8,101 bases of DNA from Acidimicrobiaceae bacterium (lineage in GTDB: Bacteria; Actinomycetota; Acidimicrobiia; Acidimicrobiales; RAAP-2): the NCBI GenBank assembly GCA_003164275.1, contig PLSY01000062.1, positions 1 through 8,101 of the forward strand, given 5' to 3'. The notes under the pieces were generated by a model, which saw only the letters and a program-made list of their open reading frames with translations, ran no database searches and was not told the DNA's origin. Made by a program: the position numbers and the translations under genes. The first letter of the stretch is position 1, and each line of letters starts with the position of its first letter. Positions 5,311-8,101 of the stretch are shown piece by piece.

Positions 5311-6759
5311 GTGGAGACGCCCGATTTTCAGAATGCGATCCACCTCGAGCTGGAAGGCCAGTTGGGCGCGCTTATGCAAGCCCTCCCGGATGGGATCGTG
5401 GTTGCGGACCCCAGTGGCGTGATCGTCTTCGTGAATAGCCGTCTGGAGACTGTCTCTGACTACCGCCGGGACGAGTTGATCGGTCAGCCCATCGAGTTGC
5501 TCGTTCCCGATCGGCTGTACGGCATCCATGAAGGACACCGGCATGCCTACAACCACGGGCCCCGTCTTCGCGGAATGGGAACCGGCCTCGACATTCAGCT
5601 CCGACGTCGTGACGGCTCGGAGATCCCTGTCGGCATCCAGCTGAGTCCGATCGAGGTCGGTTCGAGCACTTGCGTCGTCGCAGCTGTGCGTGACATCAGT
5701 GCAGGCAAAGAGGCCGAAGAAGCTCTTCGCCGAAGCGAGGAGCGCTTCAGGATGTTGGTGGAAGCTGCTCCAGTCATCGTGTTCACTCTTTCTCCAGAGG
5801 GGATTGTGGGATCCGCCAATGGGGCCTTCGAGTCGATCACGGGATGGCGCCTCGACCAGCTACTCGGAAAGCACTTCGGGCCATTCATCCACCCAGACGA
5901 TCTCCCTCGGACCCTTGCCACAGTGAACTTGGCCAGTGGTGGCGATCAGGTCGAGCTGGCCGAAGTGCGCATCCTGACACCGAAGGGTGACTATCTGATC
6001 GCAGAATCGACGATGGTGCCGGTGATGGCAGATGGCTTAGTTGTGGAGGTCCTGGGTGTTGCTCGTGACATTACGGAGCGCAAGCGCATCGAAGAGGCGT
6101 TGCGTGAGAGTGAGGAGCGGTTTCGCCTGGCTTTCAAGCAGGGTTCGCTCGGGATCGCTCTCGTCGATCTCGAGTCGAGGATTACCAATATCAATGAATC
6201 ACTCTGCCGTTTCCTTGGGTACACGAGAGAGGAACTTCTTGGCACCACATTGCAGTCCATGACCCATCCCGAAGACGTGGACGCGGAAACAGAGCTCACA
6301 TTGCAGCTCTCGGTGGGAGTGCTACCGAGCTATCGGATAGAGAAGCGCTTTCTCTCCATGGACGGCCGGGTGGCGTACGGAACTGTCACCGCTTCAATGA
6401 TTCGCAGTGAGCTCGGTGACCCTCTCTACGGCTTGGTCACCGTGGAGGACATCTCCGAACGCAAGCAACTGGAGCGCGAATTGGCGTCGCATGCCACATC
6501 CGCCAATAGGACGCTTTCGACCTTGACTCCAAGGGAGACTGAAGTCCTCGGACTCGTGGGAGGGACGGAGACGACCTCGGCGATCGCCGAGCACTTGTCG
6601 GTGTCGGTGCGCACGGTGGAGTCACACCTTGCCAGCGCCTACCGAAAACTCGGCGTTCGCACTCGGGCGGACGCGGTCGCCAGAATGGCCCTCCTCACAG
6701 GCGCCGTCGCCTATCTCCAATCGGAGACCCAGGGGGGCATTCCGAGGCTTGGTACGTAG
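5311..6759 (+). CDS. Three-PAS-domain regulator with LuxR-type DNA-binding domain
   Basis: This 482-residue cytoplasmic one-component sensor would bind a signal in its PAS domains and control transcription directly. There is no membrane segment, histidine kinase or receiver domain. PAS1 covers about residues 15-130 (LPDGIVVADPSGVIVFVNS to VRDIS), PAS2 about 145-255 (ending VARDITERK), and PAS3 about 270-382 (ending VEDISERK). The linkers EALRRSEERFRM and EALRESEERFRL join the domains as short coiled coils. The LuxR/GerE helix-turn-helix begins at residue 405 (LTPRETEVLGLV) and includes IAEHLSVSVRTVESHLASAYRKLGV, with the recognition helix intact. In PAS1 the HEGHRHAYNHGPRLRGMG segment aligns in register with the FixL haem region, but Arg replaces the haem-ligating His. 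The sensed cue is therefore unknown. The GTG start at 5311 is supported by AGGGGG at 5302-5307, though the spacing is short. The downstream surface-protein genes are possible targets (inference). Confidence 0.85.
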   Translation: METPDFQNAIHLELEGQLGALMQALPDGIVVADPSGVIVFVNSRLETVSDYRRDELIGQPIELLVPDRLYGIHEGHRHAYNHGPRLRGMGTGLDIQLRRRDGSEIPVGIQLSPIEVGSSTCVVAAVRDISAGKEAEEALRRSEERFRMLVEAAPVIVFTLSPEGIVGSANGAFESITGWRLDQLLGKHFGPFIHPDDLPRTLATVNLASGGDQVELAEVRILTPKGDYLIAESTMVPVMADGLVVEVLGVARDITERKRIEEALRESEERFRLAFKQGSLGIALVDLESRITNINESLCRFLGYTREELLGTTLQSMTHPEDVDAETELTLQLSVGVLPSYRIEKRFLSMDGRVAYGTVTASMIRSELGDPLYGLVTVEDISERKQLERELASHATSANRTLSTLTPRETEVLGLVGGTETTSAIAEHLSVSVRTVESHLASAYRKLGVRTRADAVARMALLTGAVAYLQSETQGGIPRLGT

Positions 6760-6775
6760 AAGAAACCCGTACATC

Positions 6776-6792
6776 ACGGACAATATTTCCGT
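6776..6792 (+). terminator. Weak hairpin after the regulator gene
   Basis: ACGGA (6776-6780) pairs with TCCGT (6788-6792) around an AT-rich 7-base loop, 16 bases after the regulator stop. There is no T-run. It may be a weak terminator separating the regulator from the surface-protein unit, or it may be chance. Confidence 0.25.
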
Positions 6793-6808
6793 ACGCATCA
6801 GCCTCAAG

Positions 6809-6869
6809 TCGCAACAGAGGTTGTCGACACACTCTCGACGACATTTCCCCGGATATCGGGGTGTTGCGA
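6809..6869 (+). ncRNA. Candidate structured leader RNA: three-way junction before the surface-protein genes
   Basis: A closing stem P1 pairs TCGCAACA (6809-6816) with TGTTGCGA (6862-6869), 8 perfect pairs. Inside it, P2 pairs 6820-6827 with 6835-6842 (8 pairs, one G-U) with a 7-base loop, and P3 pairs 6847-6852 with 6856-6861 in part (5 firm pairs plus a G-U) with a 3-base loop. P3 abuts P1 with no unpaired base, allowing coaxial stacking. The junctions are 3, 4 and 0 bases. The P2 loop and adjoining stem contain CTCTC (6832-6836), complementary to GAGAG in the Shine-Dalgarno (6880-6886) of the next gene. ACTC in the loop (6831-6834) could also pair with GAGT at 6871-6874. This geometry fits a translational switch or thermosensor. 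It matches no riboswitch class I can recall. Folding was done by eye. Confidence 0.45.
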
Positions 6870-6898
6870 AGAGTCAATCGGAGAGGTGCGTTGTATTC

Positions 6899-7570
6899 AT
6901 GTTTGGTCTACGAAGTTCACGTCATGCCCACCGTGCGAAGGGGAATCACAGCAAAGCTCGTGCCTCGTGGTCGCGCAGGACAAAAGCCGTCACCATGGTG
7001 TTCGGCGCCCTCCTCGCCGGCGGTGGAGCCTATGCAGCAACGAACTGGGTTGTTGGTCTGAACGGTGGCTCATCCGGCGAAGGCCAGTCGGCAGCGATTT
7101 CCAATCTGACGATCACCGCTGTTGCATCGCCGGCGGCAACCAACCTGCTGTACCCGGGGGGCAACGGTGATGTCGTGGTGACGATCAGCAACCCAAACCC
7201 CTACCCGGTGACGATCACCGCCCTGCAGCTGCCCACTAACACGACGTATGCCACGGGCTACACCACGAGTGCCCTGAGTGTGACCCAAACCGGCTGTCTG
7301 GCTGCCACGCCGAGTGACGTGCTCTGGAACTATTCGACAGCCACCAGTGGAAGCTCGCACACCCTCACGACGGCCCTCACGGTCGCCGCCAGTGGACAGG
7401 CAAACAACCCCATGACCGTGACCTTCACCAATGACGCCAGCATGACCGCGGCCGCTCCTGCGGCCTGTGCGAATACCTTCTTATCGATGCCGTCGTTGAC
7501 CGGAGTGACCGCTACCGGTGGGTCTGGCACTCCCACCACCAGCCCAGCCATCGACGCCTGGACGAGCTGA
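6899..7570 (+). CDS. Secreted surface protein, SipW-substrate-like/pilin-like family, function unknown
   Basis: The 223-residue protein has a long basic N-terminus (several Arg and Lys in residues 1-30, including SRRTKAV), a hydrophobic segment MVFGALLAGGG, and a probable signal peptidase I site AYA-AT at 46/47. The mature part opens with NWVVGLNGGSSGE. It continues with LLYPGGNGDVVVTISNPNPYPVTITALQL, an all-beta segment that I associate with secreted actinobacterial proteins of the SipW-dependent (TasA-like) type. The mature part is rich in Thr, Ser, Ala and Asn, typical of exported beta-sandwich proteins. I chose the ATG at 6899 because GGAGAGG (6880-6886) lies 12 bases upstream and no closer in-frame start exists. 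The upstream open frame runs into the regulator gene and is not used. It pairs with the next gene, with which it shares the post-cleavage signature. Function and assembly are not known. Confidence 0.7.
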   Translation: MFGLRSSRHAHRAKGNHSKARASWSRRTKAVTMVFGALLAGGGAYAATNWVVGLNGGSSGEGQSAAISNLTITAVASPAATNLLYPGGNGDVVVTISNPNPYPVTITALQLPTNTTYATGYTTSALSVTQTGCLAATPSDVLWNYSTATSGSSHTLTTALTVAASGQANNPMTVTFTNDASMTAAAPAACANTFLSMPSLTGVTATGGSGTPTTSPAIDAWTS

Positions 7571-7618
7571 TCCGCCTTTGTGCGCGGTGGATGACGTGCC
7601 AACAGCGGAGAGACGACG

Positions 7619-8074
7619 ATGAGTACACCGGCTTACCGGCTCGTGCTCGTCGTCGTTCTTTCCGTCGGGCTCCTCGTTGGGGCAACGGGGACGGCCTGGG
7701 CGTCGAAGTGGGTCGTGGCGCTCGCCTCGGGCAGCAAGGGAGAAGCCAAAACACAGGCTGCACCGGCTGCCCCGACAGGCGTCGTTACAGCCTGTACCAG
7801 TGCCAGCGGAAAGACCATCAAGGTCACTTGGAGCGCCGTCACCCATGCCGCCAGCTACTCGATCTACGAGTCGACTTCGACTACGTCAACTCCAGGCAGC
7901 TTCAACCTCGTCGCCAGCAATGCGACGGGAACGTCTTGGACGAGTGCAACCCTCTCGTCGAGCAATAACTACTGGTTCGAAGTGGCCGCGGCGATTGGCA
8001 CGAACTGGCTCGGCGCCAAGTCGTCCAGCACCAGTGAGTCGACGATCAGCAGCAGCGGTTGCGTCCAGCCGTAA
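7619..8074 (+). CDS. Secreted protein with a fibronectin type III-like domain
   Basis: The 151-residue exported protein has a signal peptide (hydrophobic core LVLVVVLSVGLLVGATG, probable cleavage AWA-SK at 28/29). A short spacer starts KWVVALASGSKGE (30-42) and runs through an Ala/Pro-rich linker (45-52). A single beta-sandwich domain follows, from about residue 53 to 145. Fibronectin type III hallmarks are PTGVVTA, IKVTWSAV, ASYSIYES and YWFEVAAAIG. C59 and C148 flank the domain and could form one disulphide outside the cell. The start ATG has GGAGAG at 7607-7612 with ideal spacing. It lies 48 bases after the previous secreted gene on the same strand, so the two are probably cotranscribed. 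Adhesive or structural surface roles are usual for such domains, but the partner is unknown. The call as secreted is firm; the domain call rests on pattern only. Confidence 0.75.
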   Translation: MSTPAYRLVLVVVLSVGLLVGATGTAWASKWVVALASGSKGEAKTQAAPAAPTGVVTACTSASGKTIKVTWSAVTHAASYSIYESTSTTSTPGSFNLVASNATGTSWTSATLSSSNNYWFEVAAAIGTNWLGAKSSSTSESTISSSGCVQP

Positions 8075-8101
8075 ATGACGCCTGAGAGCGCAATGGACGG
8101 T
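8075..8101 (+). CDS. Possible start of the next gene, cut by the window edge
   Basis: An ATG directly follows the TAA of the fibronectin-domain gene, and its frame stays open to the edge (MTPESAMDG). A second in-frame ATG at 8093 has GAGAG (8082-8086) upstream and may be the real start. Too little is present to identify a product. A signal peptidase or another member of the surface cluster would be a natural candidate. Confidence 0.3.

Noticed and set aside
5311..5450. Haem-binding PAS (FixL-like) assignment for the first PAS domain
   Set aside because: The H-x-Y helix region aligns in length, but the residue equivalent to the haem-ligating His appears to be Arg, so no cofactor can be claimed.
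4966..5556. 196-codon minus-strand frame antisense to the regulator's start
   Set aside because: It lacks domain features and overlaps the clearly coding PAS1 region.

Overview
The window is GC-rich (about 60 percent by eye, not counted). Codon usage favours G or C at third positions, start codons include GTG, and several proteins resemble actinobacterial families. I therefore read it as a chromosomal piece of a high-GC Gram-positive bacterium, most likely an actinobacterium (an Acidimicrobiia-like lineage is possible). No marker gene fixes the taxon, so this is inference.

Left part (1-1122): the C-terminal part of an NRAMP-family metal transporter. Its reading frame is continuous except for one in-frame TGA at 733-735, at a normally conserved glycine, so it is called a pseudogene or a sequence error. 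A 437-base stretch without a convincing gene follows, containing a bulged hairpin just after the transporter.

Centre-left (1560-3993, + strand): a compact three-gene cluster. A flavodoxin-fold FMN reductase-like protein overlaps by one base a haem-oxygenase-like diiron oxidase (HDO) with a recognisable metal-ligand pattern. After 14 bases comes a small D12-class adenine methyltransferase-like protein. The first two look like a flavin electron donor and an oxygen-activating diiron enzyme made in coupled fashion. The role of the methyltransferase beside them is not obvious.

Centre (3994-5310): a convergent intergenic region with inverted and direct repeats and a tRNA-like T-arm, then a minus-strand Phd/YefM antitoxin and RelE-family toxin pair. 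The pair overlaps by 17 bases and has a near-consensus -10 box, a probably leaderless transcript and a TGTACA operator-like hexamer. A gene-free divergent region follows.

Right part (5311-8101, + strand): a one-component regulator with three PAS domains and a LuxR-type helix-turn-helix, then a leader that can fold into a perfect-stem three-way junction. After it come two genes for secreted proteins that share a 12-residue signature directly after their signal peptides; the second carries a fibronectin type III-like domain. A further gene may begin at the right edge.

The items I consider most worth pursuing are the three-way-junction leader with the surface-protein pair, and the reductase-diiron oxidase-methyltransferase cluster.
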